Below, piece by piece: positions 55,406-63,683 of a stretch of DNA of 64,000 nucleotides; the first letter of the stretch is position 1, and each line of letters starts with the position of its first letter. The stretch spans positions 62,001 to 126,000 of the forward strand of contig JAKUNG010000010.1 of the NCBI GenBank assembly GCA_022452285.1, read 5' to 3'. The position numbers were made by a program, and so were the translations under genes. The stretch comes from Terriglobia bacterium. GTDB taxonomy: Bacteria; Acidobacteriota; Terriglobia; Versatilivoradales; Versatilivoraceae. Under the pieces are notes generated by a model that saw nothing but the letters and a program-made list of their open reading frames with translations, was not told the DNA's origin and ran no database searches.

Positions 55406-56152
55406 CTATTGTGTTTTCAGATGAGCTATCTGAATAGTTTCAAGGTATTTGTTCAGAGTAACCTCTAAACCATAATCTATTGAATCAACAGCAATGGCAT
55501 GGCCAATTGAAACTTCTAAGATTTTGGGTATGGTAAGGAAGAGGCCTAGGTTGTGAAGATTTAGGTCGTGGCCAGCATTTACTCCTAAACCTAATTCCTG
55601 AGCTTCCATCGAAAGTTTTCGATATTGTTCAAGAACGTCTTCCTGGGATTCTTTGCCAAATGAATTGGCAAAAGTTTCTGTGTAGAGTTCAATTCGGTCG
55701 GTACCTAGCATTTTAGCTAAACTGATTTGATTAGAATCTGGATCTAAAAAAATGCTTACGCGGATTCCTAATTTCTGGAGATCATTCACAATTGGTTTAA
55801 GTCTTTCTGTGTTATGACGAAGGTCCCAGCCATGATCAGAAGTTAGTTGGTTAGGAGAATCAGGCACAAGGGTACACTGATTTGGTTTGACCTGTTTGAC
55901 TAATTCTAAGAATGAATAAATGGGGTTACCTTCAACGTTAAATTCAATGGTCGGGAATTTTTTAATTAGAGAGGCTAAATCATAGACATCCCGGTATTTG
56001 GTATGTCTCTGGTCTGGACGTGGGTGAACTGTTATGCCGTTGGCGCCAGCTTTGATACAACGCCTAGCTAAACTAATGATGTTAGGTGAATTCTTGTCTC
56101 TGGAATTTCTAAGTAAGGCAAATTTATTTAGGTTTACGCTTAGCGCTGTCAT
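55406..56152 (-). CDS. pdxJ: Pyridoxine 5'-phosphate synthase
   Basis: Condenses 1-deoxyxylulose-5-phosphate with 3-amino-2-oxopropyl phosphate to pyridoxine 5'-phosphate (DXP-dependent vitamin B6 pathway). The 248-residue TIM barrel shows LSVNLNKFALLRNSRDKNSPN, GANGITVHPRPDQRHTKYRDVYDL, EFNVEGNPIYSFLELVKQVKPNQCTLVPD, IRVSIFLDPD, GTDRIELYTETFA and LGVNAGHDLNLHNLGLFL, all diagnostic of PdxJ. It is a complete gene, with its 3' end adjoining the DnaA-box-like region. Other pdx genes are not in the window. Confidence 0.95.
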   Translation of the reverse strand: MTALSVNLNKFALLRNSRDKNSPNIISLARRCIKAGANGITVHPRPDQRHTKYRDVYDLASLIKKFPTIEFNVEGNPIYSFLELVKQVKPNQCTLVPDSPNQLTSDHGWDLRHNTERLKPIVNDLQKLGIRVSIFLDPDSNQISLAKMLGTDRIELYTETFANSFGKESQEDVLEQYRKLSMEAQELGLGVNAGHDLNLHNLGLFLTIPKILEVSIGHAIAVDSIDYGLEVTLNKYLETIQIAHLKTQ

Positions 56153-56620
56153 ATTTGTCTCAATGGAAATTGATCTATTTGATGTAATTGATAAGGTGTA
56201 GAGAAAATTGATTTTTACCCAAAGTATAAAGAGTATTTTTCCTTTTACATGGATTCAATTTAGATAATTAACAAAGGTAGAAAAAAGCAAATGAATTGTC
56301 ACAACGACCACCATTGATGTTTGTATCTAAATATAGCTTATTAATACTCAATTCTTTGTGTCAAATTCCTAAGAGTATACTTTTAATTGAATATGTACGT
56401 CATTTTTTATGTTTCAATAAACTCTATTTTTGTCTTGAGGGGTTATTTAGTTAAAGTGTTCTATTGAATTTTCTATTTTTAGCCAATCAGAATTAAAATG
56501 ATCACAATAGGGGGAATGCCTTGTAGAATAATTTTTCTGACTGTTGTGATCCGGTAAGGAATCAAAATTTAAATAGTTGACTGACTCTGTGAATTAATTT
56601 GAATAATTAAATAGTTCTGC
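56153..56620. other. Intergenic region before the accessory catabolic cluster
   Basis: About 470 AT-rich bases between the divergent pdxJ and sialidase-like genes. No gene is seen. An inverted repeat (GATCACAATAG at 56500-56510, CTGTTGTGATC at 56541-56551, one G-T wobble) encloses 30 bases including GGGGAATGCC. It could be an RNA leader stem or a protein-binding site, listed separately. Confidence 0.45.
56500..56551 (+). promoter_or_regulatory. Long inverted repeat, possible leader RNA stem
   Basis: Eleven-base arms pair with one G-T wobble around a 30-base loop, 145 bases upstream of the preferred sialidase-like start. The shape could be a leader RNA stem or paired half-sites for a regulator. 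It matches no riboswitch consensus I know. Confidence 0.3.
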
Positions 56621-56695
56621 ATGTTTATGTATCGTGATTTAAGAAAGGAATTAATAATCGATTACAAACACCGCTGTCTAAGGGGGCAATCAGCA

Positions 56696-57712
56696 ATGAC
56701 AAGATTAATCTTAATGTTCTTATTTATTTTGGGATTCTTGACTGGAAAACCATTACTTTTGCTGGGTGAAAAACCGGAAATTGTTTCAGTAAAAAAAATT
56801 TGGGACCAGGCTCCGCATAACGCTTTTACTGATCTTATTCGATTTCAGAGAAAATGGTTTTGTATCTTCAGAGAGGCTGATTTTCATGGAACCCGGCCAA
56901 CGAAAGCAGTAATGCCAGAAGGAAAAGAAGGTCGTAATGGGGAGGTGAGAGTTATTGTTTCTGAGAATGGTGAAAACTGGAAATCTGTGGCTCTTTTGCG
57001 TGAAAAAGGGGTGGATTTGCGTGATCCCAAACTTTCAGTAATGGCAGATGGTCGTTTAATGTTACTAGCTGGCGGTATTATTAATGACCCTAAAAAAAAG
57101 GAACAATGGGGATACCTCACACGATCCCCTCGGGTTGCGTTCTCGAAGGATGGAATCAATTGGACTCCTACCCAAAGGGTTTTAGCAGAAGATCATTGGT
57201 TATGGAGAGCAACTTGGTATCAGGGTAAAGGATATGCCCTTTCTAAAATGGGCGAGACGCCAAATCCTAGGAGAGGGTTTTTGTACTGGACAACAGATGG
57301 TCTTAACTGGCAGTGGTTAACCGAATTTAAAGTTAAGGGAGTTAGTGAAACTACATTGAGAGTAATGCCTAATGGTGAAATGCTGGCTCTGATAAGACCT
57401 CGTTATTTGGGAAGAAGTTTGCCACCTTACAAAAAATGGATATTCAACGAAATAGATCATAGTATAGGAGGTCCGAACTTTATCCGTATAACGGATGGAA
57501 GTCTTTGGGCAGCAAGTAGGTTACAGGGAAAGACTGTACTTTCAAGAATGACTACTGATAGTTTCGACCCAGTATTAACATTGCCGAGTGGGGGAGGTGA
57601 TACTAGCTATCCTGGTATGGTGTGGCATGACCAGTTACTTTGGATAAGTTACTATTCTTCCCACGAAGGTCAATCTAGCATCTACTTAGCGCAAATACGT
57701 TTTGTTTCTTGA
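56696..57712 (+). CDS. Secreted sialidase-like beta-propeller protein
   Basis: A 338-residue exported protein (signal MTRLILMFLFILGFLTGKPLLLLG) with a probable six-bladed sialidase/neuraminidase-like fold. It has repeated Asp-box-like turns (VSENGENWKS, FSKDGINWTP, WTTDGLNWQW), which match SxDxGxxW, and WLWRATWYQGKGYALSKMG. Catalytic residues cannot be verified, so it may be a glycosidase, a lyase or a binding protein. I choose ATG 56696, with AGGGGG upstream, over the track's 56621, whose extra residues precede the signal peptide. It begins a plus-strand run with an Nramp-like transporter and an isomerase. Confidence 0.72.
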   Translation: MTRLILMFLFILGFLTGKPLLLLGEKPEIVSVKKIWDQAPHNAFTDLIRFQRKWFCIFREADFHGTRPTKAVMPEGKEGRNGEVRVIVSENGENWKSVALLREKGVDLRDPKLSVMADGRLMLLAGGIINDPKKKEQWGYLTRSPRVAFSKDGINWTPTQRVLAEDHWLWRATWYQGKGYALSKMGETPNPRRGFLYWTTDGLNWQWLTEFKVKGVSETTLRVMPNGEMLALIRPRYLGRSLPPYKKWIFNEIDHSIGGPNFIRITDGSLWAASRLQGKTVLSRMTTDSFDPVLTLPSGGGDTSYPGMVWHDQLLWISYYSSHEGQSSIYLAQIRFVS

Positions 57713-57743
57713 CATGAGATTACTAAACAACCGATGATTTAAG

Positions 57744-59258
57744 ATGAGATCTAACATGAATTCTAAACAACCCCAACTACAAGAACCACCTAAAGCTTTA
57801 ATCTCAACTAACCCTTTACGCTGGCTTCGGTTTTTTGGTCCAGGAGCAATTTTAGCCTCTGTAACTGTAGGCAGTGGAGAAATTTTGTTTCCCTCTAGGG
57901 GTGGGGCTATTTTTGGTTTTAAAATTCTATGGGTAATTCTCTTTGTGGCGTTACTGAAGTGGATCTTTGTCTATTCTAGTATTAGACACATGATCATAAG
58001 TGGAGGACATCCTCTAGAGCGGTGGCGAAAACTTCCCGGCCCTAGCGGTTGGTTCCCACTTTTCCTTATCATTATCGTTGTTATTGCAACGCCACTGTGG
58101 TTTTCTTTTCTGAGTGCATTAACCGGACAGATTTGCAGTACGATTACTGGAATTGGGGATCAATATATTTGGGCTACAATCTGTGTAGTGGCAGCTATGA
58201 TTCTTTTATCATTAGGGGGTTATGATTTTCTCGAAAAAACGCAAACAGCTATCCTTGGGTTAATGGTGATTTGTATAATTGTGGCTGTTTTTTACGTTTC
58301 TCCCCAATGGGGGCAGGTAATCAAGGGCTTCTTCCCACAGGTTTTAAGTTATCCAGACTGGTTATATGGTGTAATGCCGCAAATGCGTGACCGTTCAGTC
58401 TGGGTTGAGGTTGTTGTCTATTCTTCTGCAATTGGGGGACAAAGCTACGATTACCTGGGGTACCTGTCTTTTTTGCGTGAAAAAAAATGGGGCTGGAGTC
58501 ATCTGGAAACTGCTAGTCCAGAGCAACTAAAAACGATTGAGCAGCAAAAAGATCATCCAGCTCGTATTTGGGTTCGAGCAGCATTTATCGATACGACAGC
58601 TAGTTTTTTTATGGTTGTTTTTATTGGGGCTTGCTTTGCTATTTTGGGAAAAATCATTCTTCAACCCAATGAACAGGTCCCTGAAGGACTTAACATGCTG
58701 ACATATCAAGCTGCTTTTTTAACTACCCTGCATCCTTGGTTGCTACCTCTCTATTATTTAGCAGTGTTTCTAGCTTTTTTTGGCATCCTATATGGAGGTC
58801 CAGAACTTAGCTATAGAGTTCTCTTGGAATATTTAAAATCCCTTCCGCGTTTCCGTTCTGGCGTCCCTTTAAAACGACTTCGAGCTGGTTGGATTATCTG
58901 GGGGTTAGGTGGTGGTGTTATTGTCCTCTGGTGGAGTCGCTTCAACCCTGATGTTAGTCTTCTAGAAATTGTAACTCCTGCGGGTATTTATACAGGAGTC
59001 CTTTCCTGTGGCTTTTATGCCCTAATAAATGTTTGGGTGGATAGGCATTTTTTGCCAACTTCTATTCGTATGGGATCTACATTAGTTGCCCTCAATATTA
59101 TTTCTGGACTAGTTCTTTCTTGTTTTGGCCTCAAAGCCCTTTGGGACTACGATCCAGTTTGGGGATACGTTGTACTGGCACTCTTTTTGGCTGTTTGTTT
59201 TGTGTTAGCTTGGAAGATGCGCTTTTTAAATCAAGAGAAATCATCCATAAAAGTTTAG
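57744..59258 (+). CDS. Divergent Nramp-like transporter
   Basis: A 504-residue integral membrane protein with about 11-12 hydrophobic segments. The N-terminal FFGPGAILASVTVGSGEILFPSRGGAIFGFKILWVILF aligns with TM1 of the Nramp family, but the metal-binding DPGN motif is replaced by TVGSGE. The TM6 region VEVVVYSSAIGGQSYDYLGYLSFL lacks the MPH motif. Related proteins without these motifs are not canonical Mn/Fe importers, and the substrate may be another ion or an organic solute. It lies 31 bases after the sialidase-like gene and 48 before a TIM-barrel isomerase, probably in one operon. The start may be ATG 57744 or 57756. Confidence 0.78.
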   Translation: MRSNMNSKQPQLQEPPKALISTNPLRWLRFFGPGAILASVTVGSGEILFPSRGGAIFGFKILWVILFVALLKWIFVYSSIRHMIISGGHPLERWRKLPGPSGWFPLFLIIIVVIATPLWFSFLSALTGQICSTITGIGDQYIWATICVVAAMILLSLGGYDFLEKTQTAILGLMVICIIVAVFYVSPQWGQVIKGFFPQVLSYPDWLYGVMPQMRDRSVWVEVVVYSSAIGGQSYDYLGYLSFLREKKWGWSHLETASPEQLKTIEQQKDHPARIWVRAAFIDTTASFFMVVFIGACFAILGKIILQPNEQVPEGLNMLTYQAAFLTTLHPWLLPLYYLAVFLAFFGILYGGPELSYRVLLEYLKSLPRFRSGVPLKRLRAGWIIWGLGGGVIVLWWSRFNPDVSLLEIVTPAGIYTGVLSCGFYALINVWVDRHFLPTSIRMGSTLVALNIISGLVLSCFGLKALWDYDPVWGYVVLALFLAVCFVLAWKMRFLNQEKSSIKV

Positions 59259-59306
59259 TAAGAATGTTAAAAAATAGAAATACACTTCTTAAATGAGGAG
59301 GGTAGT

Positions 59307-60314
59307 ATGAAACTTGGAGTGATCTCTTCTAACCTAATGCAGTTTGAATTTGAGGAAGGTCTGCGTTATGCAAAAAAACTTGGGCTTGGTGCGGTAGAGG
59401 TAGGAGCCTGTGGACTTGCAAGCAATAAAAAATACTGTGATCGAGAACACCTTGTAAGCCATAGGGATGAAATTCCAGCTTGGCTGGATGCTTTTGCCAG
59501 AAATGATTTAGAGATTAGTGCTCTAATTGGACATGGTGCTCCACTGATGCCAAACAAAGATATAGCCAAAGAGTATTCCCGTCAATTTAGACAAACCTGT
59601 CAACTAATGGAATGGGCAGGAATTAGGCGAATGACCCTACTAGCTGGTTTGCCAGAGGGAGCCGAAGGAGATACCACTCCAGTTTGGGTCACTTTTGCGG
59701 ATTTACCTTTTTTACGTGATACCGTTGAGTGGCAATGGGAAAAAAGACTTATTCCTTATTGGAAGGAGCATGGGAAAATTGCTAGTGACCATGGAGTCAC
59801 TCTATGTTTCGAGATGCACGGAGGAGATCTTATTCATAACCCAATTACATTGAAGAGATTGCATGAAGAAGTAGGTTCAGTAGTAGCATGTAACTTCGAC
59901 ATTTCTCATGTATGGTTCCAAAGTATTAATCCCGGTGAAGCTGTGCGTTATCTGGGTAAGCTGGTACAGCACGTTCATGCTAAAGATACCCATATACAGG
60001 AGCACAATGTTCGCTTAAGGGGGTTTAATGACTCAACTTCTACCGAATGCCCGGAAAAACGTCCGTGGAATTTTACCATTCCCGGTTGGGGACATAATGA
60101 ATCTGATTGGAAGGACTTTGTGACTGCTCTAGATTTTGTAGGCTATGATCACGTTTTGTCTATTGAGATGGAATGTGAATATCTAAATGTTGAGGAAGGT
60201 TTAAAGAAATCTGTTGATTTTCTGAAACCTATTCTATTAGAAAAAAAACCTGGTCCTAAATGGTGGGAAATAGCTGGGATGAGTGATGCCGGAAGCCTAT
60301 GGAAGGAGGATTAA
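59307..60314 (+). CDS. Sugar phosphate isomerase/epimerase family protein (TIM barrel)
   Basis: A 335-residue AP-endonuclease-2/xylose-isomerase-like TIM barrel. MKLGVISSNLMQFEFEEGLRYAKKLGLGAVEVGACG opens the barrel. Metal ligands are suggested by VTLCFEMHGGDLIHN, CNFDISHVWFQSINPGEAVRYLGKLVQHVHAKDTHI and LSIEMECEYLNVEEGLKKSVDFL. Members isomerise or epimerise sugars, inositols or keto-sugars, and the exact reaction is unknown. GAGGAGGG lies 4 bases before ATG. The next gene starts 3 bases after its stop, so the pair is tightly coupled. Confidence 0.88.
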   Translation: MKLGVISSNLMQFEFEEGLRYAKKLGLGAVEVGACGLASNKKYCDREHLVSHRDEIPAWLDAFARNDLEISALIGHGAPLMPNKDIAKEYSRQFRQTCQLMEWAGIRRMTLLAGLPEGAEGDTTPVWVTFADLPFLRDTVEWQWEKRLIPYWKEHGKIASDHGVTLCFEMHGGDLIHNPITLKRLHEEVGSVVACNFDISHVWFQSINPGEAVRYLGKLVQHVHAKDTHIQEHNVRLRGFNDSTSTECPEKRPWNFTIPGWGHNESDWKDFVTALDFVGYDHVLSIEMECEYLNVEEGLKKSVDFLKPILLEKKPGPKWWEIAGMSDAGSLWKED

Positions 60315-60317
60315 GGG

Positions 60318-61016
60318 GTGTCTCTCTCAATCGAGTGGGTTGGATTAGCGTGCTTCCGTCTTTGGAAAAATGGTAGGCCCTGGCTGGTTTTGGACCCTTA
60401 TACCCCCTCAGCGGTAGGAGTAGGGGGCCCTGATACCCCTTTTCTCCAAGCAGATCAAATAATCGTAAGCTCTTTAACTGATAAGGGGCATTCATGCATT
60501 AAGATTGTAGAGGGTAATCCTCCAGTGATCAATGCCCTGGACCTGTCCGAAGGATATCAACAAGCTGAAATAGACGGTGAACCTATTTTAACAGTTAAAG
60601 CTGCAGAAGCTGCTGATCACCCTGAAGGGGCAGATGACAACGCTCTTTTTGCTTTTAAAGCTGAAGATCTCTGGATAGTACATATGGGAGACCTTGGCTA
60701 TGGACTTACCGCGGAACAGCTCAAACCTTTTATTGGTCATTGTGATGTTTTATTGGCTATTGTGGGTGAGAAATTGACGTTGACACTTGACGAACTGGAT
60801 CCAATGATCGATATTTTGAACCCAAGATGGATTCTGCCAATGCATTACTATCTTCCTCCTATTGATGGTGGCATGACTCCTCTGGATGGCTTTTTAAAAC
60901 GTCATCCTCAGGAACCTCTTTTCTTTGTTCGTCATCACACTATTTCTTTACCGATCCTTAGTGTTAATAATCATAGACCAACTGTAGTAGTGCTGGAACC
61001 CTCAGGTTATCAGTAG
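60318..61016 (+). CDS. Degenerate MBL-fold (UlaG-like) protein
   Basis: A 232-residue protein resembling the Lactamase_B_3/UlaG-like branch: IEWVGLACFRLWKNGRPWLVLDPY at the N-terminus, DLWIVHMGDLGYGLTAEQLKPF in the middle, and LNPRWILPMHYYLPP near the end. Where the metal-binding HxHxDH motif should sit, after IIVSS, the sequence reads LTDKGHS. Most ligands are lost, so catalysis as a dinuclear hydrolase is doubtful. It starts with GTG, preceded by GGAGG, and follows the isomerase by 3 bases. It may be a lactonase that lost its activity or an unusual metal site. Confidence 0.75.
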   Translation: MSLSIEWVGLACFRLWKNGRPWLVLDPYTPSAVGVGGPDTPFLQADQIIVSSLTDKGHSCIKIVEGNPPVINALDLSEGYQQAEIDGEPILTVKAAEAADHPEGADDNALFAFKAEDLWIVHMGDLGYGLTAEQLKPFIGHCDVLLAIVGEKLTLTLDELDPMIDILNPRWILPMHYYLPPIDGGMTPLDGFLKRHPQEPLFFVRHHTISLPILSVNNHRPTVVVLEPSGYQ

Positions 61017-61156
61017 AACTAAAATCAAAACAAGAATCTCCTAGATTGATTTTTTTTGAAGAGGTTGACTAACTGAATATTTGGTTAGGAAATCTAAGTC
61101 TTGAAAACTATTTAGGCTCTATATCATCTTAAAGGTGGTATTAGTTAATTAGTGGT

Positions 61157-61933
61157 TTATTCTGTGAATACTTCCCGAAAACGGTTCATGGCTAAATGAT
61201 CATCGCTTTGTGGAAAGGCTTCTAATCCAATCACTCCATTATATTTTATCTCTTTAAGCACTGAAACTACGTGAGGGTAATTAATTTCTCCTGTGCCAGG
61301 CTCATGTCGACCAGGGACATCTGCTACATGAATGTGTCCGATCAGTTTTTGATAATCCCTAATTCCTTGAATGATATTACCCTCCTCTATCTGGAGGTGG
61401 TAGATATCAACTAACATCCGTATTCGGGAACTCCCAACCTGTTCAATCAACCGAGCTGCATCCTCCAGTTTAGGAAAGGGATAACCAAAGTGGTCAACTT
61501 TGGTATTTAGGACCTCGAAATTATAAAAAATATTGTTTTGCTCAGCTACTTCCGCTAGTTCACTTAGACATCGATAGGCAGTTATCCATACATCAGCAGG
61601 ATGTGAGGCGATAGAATGAATGACCTTGCCTTCTTTGTCGAGCTCACCTGTTGCAATGGCCAAACTTCGGCAATTAAGTTTTTTGGCGATCTCTAGATTC
61701 TTTTTGGTACCGGTAAGGAAAGTAGCTACGCCATCAGGATGGACCATACTCCCTGGACCCCACCCTGGCATTGAGGCAATCTTAATCTTAGGATCATTAC
61801 TAATATCTTCTAAGGAGTCATTTTCCCAACCCCACAGCTCTATGGAAAATCCAGCTTTGGCAACTTCTTTAACACGCTGTTTGAAGGGGAGATCAGGAAA
61901 AAAAGTTCCTTCACAAACTGACAATTCAAACAT
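61157..61933 (-). CDS. Hydroxypyruvate isomerase family protein (TIM barrel)
   Basis: A 258-residue xylose-isomerase-like TIM barrel close to the Hyi (hydroxypyruvate isomerase) group. FELSVCEGTFFPDLPFKQRVKEVAKAGFSIELWGW opens the barrel. IFYNFEVLNTKVDHFGYPF, RMLVDIYHLQIEEGNI, LIGHIHVADVPGRHEPGTGEINYPHVVSVLKEIKYNGVIGLEAFP supply the metal and substrate residues, and HVADVPGRHEPGTGEIN is the Hyi hallmark. It would interconvert hydroxypyruvate and tartronate semialdehyde, or a related keto-sugar. AAGGAG lies 7 bases before ATG. It is oriented opposite to the neighbouring operon. Confidence 0.86.
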   Translation of the reverse strand: MFELSVCEGTFFPDLPFKQRVKEVAKAGFSIELWGWENDSLEDISNDPKIKIASMPGWGPGSMVHPDGVATFLTGTKKNLEIAKKLNCRSLAIATGELDKEGKVIHSIASHPADVWITAYRCLSELAEVAEQNNIFYNFEVLNTKVDHFGYPFPKLEDAARLIEQVGSSRIRMLVDIYHLQIEEGNIIQGIRDYQKLIGHIHVADVPGRHEPGTGEINYPHVVSVLKEIKYNGVIGLEAFPQSDDHLAMNRFREVFTE

Positions 61934-62108
61934 AATTAGCTCCTTTTAATTTGTTACATAATTATTTGTCATTCCGCTGTTTTGTTTTTCACAGTATTAT
62001 TTAAAAAGAAATTTATTTGTAGCGGGAAATTTTTCTTCGACCTTATTTTACTTCAAAGAAGGATTAAAAAACCTATTTTTGGGTCTACTTTTTCATATAG
62101 GGGGATAC

Positions 62109-62882
62109 ATGAGTGGTCGTTTTCGTGAACTACTGAAAAAAAATGAAGTACTTTATGGAGTAATTTGTAGGGATGTTTCAATAACGGACTTGGAACTAAT
62201 GGCTCAGATTGGTTATACAGTGGTTTTTTTGGATCTTGAACATAGTTCACAATCAACAGCTGAGGTTCTGCGTTTAGGCCGTGTCATTCATCATTTAGGA
62301 ATGGTTCCATTAGTCAGAATTCCTGAATTGTCTCGATCTCATGTTCAGTGTTTATTAGATGGTGGAATTGAGATTTTAACCTTGCCAGATGTTAAAAGTT
62401 CTGACCAGGCGTCACAGTTTGTTCAGCTAGGAAAATTTCCTCCCAAAGGCCAACGGGGGATATCTACCTCCTGTGCTGGAACAAATTTTACATTAGGGGT
62501 CGATCCTAAGCAAACTTTGAAAAATGTCAATGAAGGTACTTCACTGATGGTTATGATTGAAAGTGATGAAGGATATCATGCCTTAGACGAAATCCTTGAA
62601 GTAGAGGGGATTGATCTCTTAACAATAGGAGAAATGGATTGGTCGGTTAGTTTAGGTATTTTTGGAGATGAGGCAAAAAGAGTGCTTCGTCCAAAAATAG
62701 AGGAGGTTTTGGTTAAGGCTCATAAAAAGGAAAAAATTTTGGCGATGGGAGGTAGTTCACCTGAACAGATTGCTCACTATCGAAACCTTGGGGTGCGTCT
62801 GTTTTTTGTAGGTGTTGACGTGAATCTCAAACGTAAAATACTAGCAGATAGTCTCTCCACTTTTCGGGAAAGTGTCGGGTAA
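62109..62882 (+). CDS. HpcH/HpaI aldolase family protein
   Basis: A 257-residue class II (metal-dependent) 2-keto-3-deoxy acid aldolase-like protein. VLYGVICRDVSITDLELMAQIGYTVVFLDLEHSS is the family's LEHSxxD-like N-terminal motif. VQCLLDGGIEILTLPDVKSSDQASQFVQLGKFPPKGQRGIS and VMIESDEGYHALDEILEVEGIDLLTIGEMDWSVSLG carry the metal-binding Glu/Asp. It is related to 4-hydroxy-2-oxoheptanedioate and 2-keto-3-deoxy-L-rhamnonate aldolases. I use ATG 62109, after AGGGGG, rather than 62079. With the Hyi-like gene it suggests cleavage of a keto-deoxy sugar acid. Confidence 0.86.
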   Translation: MSGRFRELLKKNEVLYGVICRDVSITDLELMAQIGYTVVFLDLEHSSQSTAEVLRLGRVIHHLGMVPLVRIPELSRSHVQCLLDGGIEILTLPDVKSSDQASQFVQLGKFPPKGQRGISTSCAGTNFTLGVDPKQTLKNVNEGTSLMVMIESDEGYHALDEILEVEGIDLLTIGEMDWSVSLGIFGDEAKRVLRPKIEEVLVKAHKKEKILAMGGSSPEQIAHYRNLGVRLFFVGVDVNLKRKILADSLSTFRESVG

Positions 62883-62963
62883 AATGATCTTCTAATATAG
62901 GTGGTGTAACTAACCATGCCTAATAATATTAGTCTCTGGAGATGCTTGCAATCTGAAGAAGAA

Positions 62964-62990
62964 CCGCTGTAAAATTGTAGAAACTTCCAA
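62964..62990 (+). repeat. Copy A of a 27-base upstream block
   Basis: This 27-base block (CCGCTGTAAAATTGTAGAAA...) lies 17 bases before the Sel1 lipoprotein start. It matches copy B (63628-63654, upstream of the tnpB remnant) at 23 of 27 positions, and both contain TGTAAAAT. The shared sequence could be a promoter or the edge of an element. Confidence 0.65.
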
Positions 62991-63007
62991 AACAAACAGG
63001 TAATACC

Positions 63008-63574
63008 ATGAGGATTCTGAACTACCTCCTAATAGCAGTTCTCTTTCTTGCTGGATGCACCAGTGTGTTTGGACAGGACTATTCCAAGAAATCAGTTAAA
63101 GAATTGTTCTCACTAGCTGAACAAAGTGATGCTGAGGCTCAATACAATTTAGGGGTGAGGTATGAAAATGGTCGAGGGGTCAGAAAGAACCAACAGAAAG
63201 CTTTTTGGTGGTGGAGAGTAGCTGCTGAACACGGACATCCTCAGGCTCAATACAATTTAGGACAGATGTATGATAAAGGTCATGGTGTTCCTCAAAGTTC
63301 CCAATTAGCCGTCAGGTGGTACAGAAGATCTGCTGCACAGGGTAATGCTCAGGGTCAATTCTTTTTAGGATTTAGTTATAAGGATGGTGAAGGAGTTCCA
63401 AAGGACCATGTCCTAGCCTACAAGTGGTTCAACCTAGCTGCTGTTCAAGGACAGAGAAGGGCTGCTGAAGTCAGAGATGAGCTAGCCACATTCATGACAC
63501 CCTCCCAAATATCTGAAGCCCAGAAACTAGCCAGAGAATTCAAACCTAGAAGTGAAATGCCCCACCGGTTTTAA
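63008..63574 (+). CDS. Sel1-repeat lipoprotein
   Basis: A 188-residue envelope lipoprotein. The signal MRILNYLLIAVLFLAGC has a lipobox with Cys17. The rest consists of Sel1/TPR-like repeats of about 36 residues (DAEAQYNLGVRYENGRGVRKNQQKAFWWWR, HPQAQYNLGQMYDKGHGVPQSSQLAVRWYR, NAQGQFFLGFSYKDGEGVPKDHVLAYKWFN) followed by a helical tail. Such proteins mediate protein-protein contacts in the envelope; its partner is unknown. A repeated 27-base block and a tnpB remnant lie around it, suggesting past transposition near this locus. Confidence 0.85.
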   Translation: MRILNYLLIAVLFLAGCTSVFGQDYSKKSVKELFSLAEQSDAEAQYNLGVRYENGRGVRKNQQKAFWWWRVAAEHGHPQAQYNLGQMYDKGHGVPQSSQLAVRWYRRSAAQGNAQGQFFLGFSYKDGEGVPKDHVLAYKWFNLAAVQGQRRAAEVRDELATFMTPSQISEAQKLAREFKPRSEMPHRF

Positions 63575-63627
63575 ATCCCGATGAAATATTTTTAGTGGAC
63601 CTGTTAGATCTTGCTCCTCCAAAAAAT

Positions 63628-63654
63628 CCGTTGTAAAATCTTAGAAACTTCTAA
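63628..63654 (+). repeat. Copy B of the 27-base upstream block
   Basis: Same block as 62964-62990 with four differences, ending 29 bases before the tnpB remnant ATG. The divergence suggests that duplication of this region is not recent. Confidence 0.65.
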
Positions 63655-63683
63655 CAAAAATCTAACAAGTAAGGATCGCTGCC

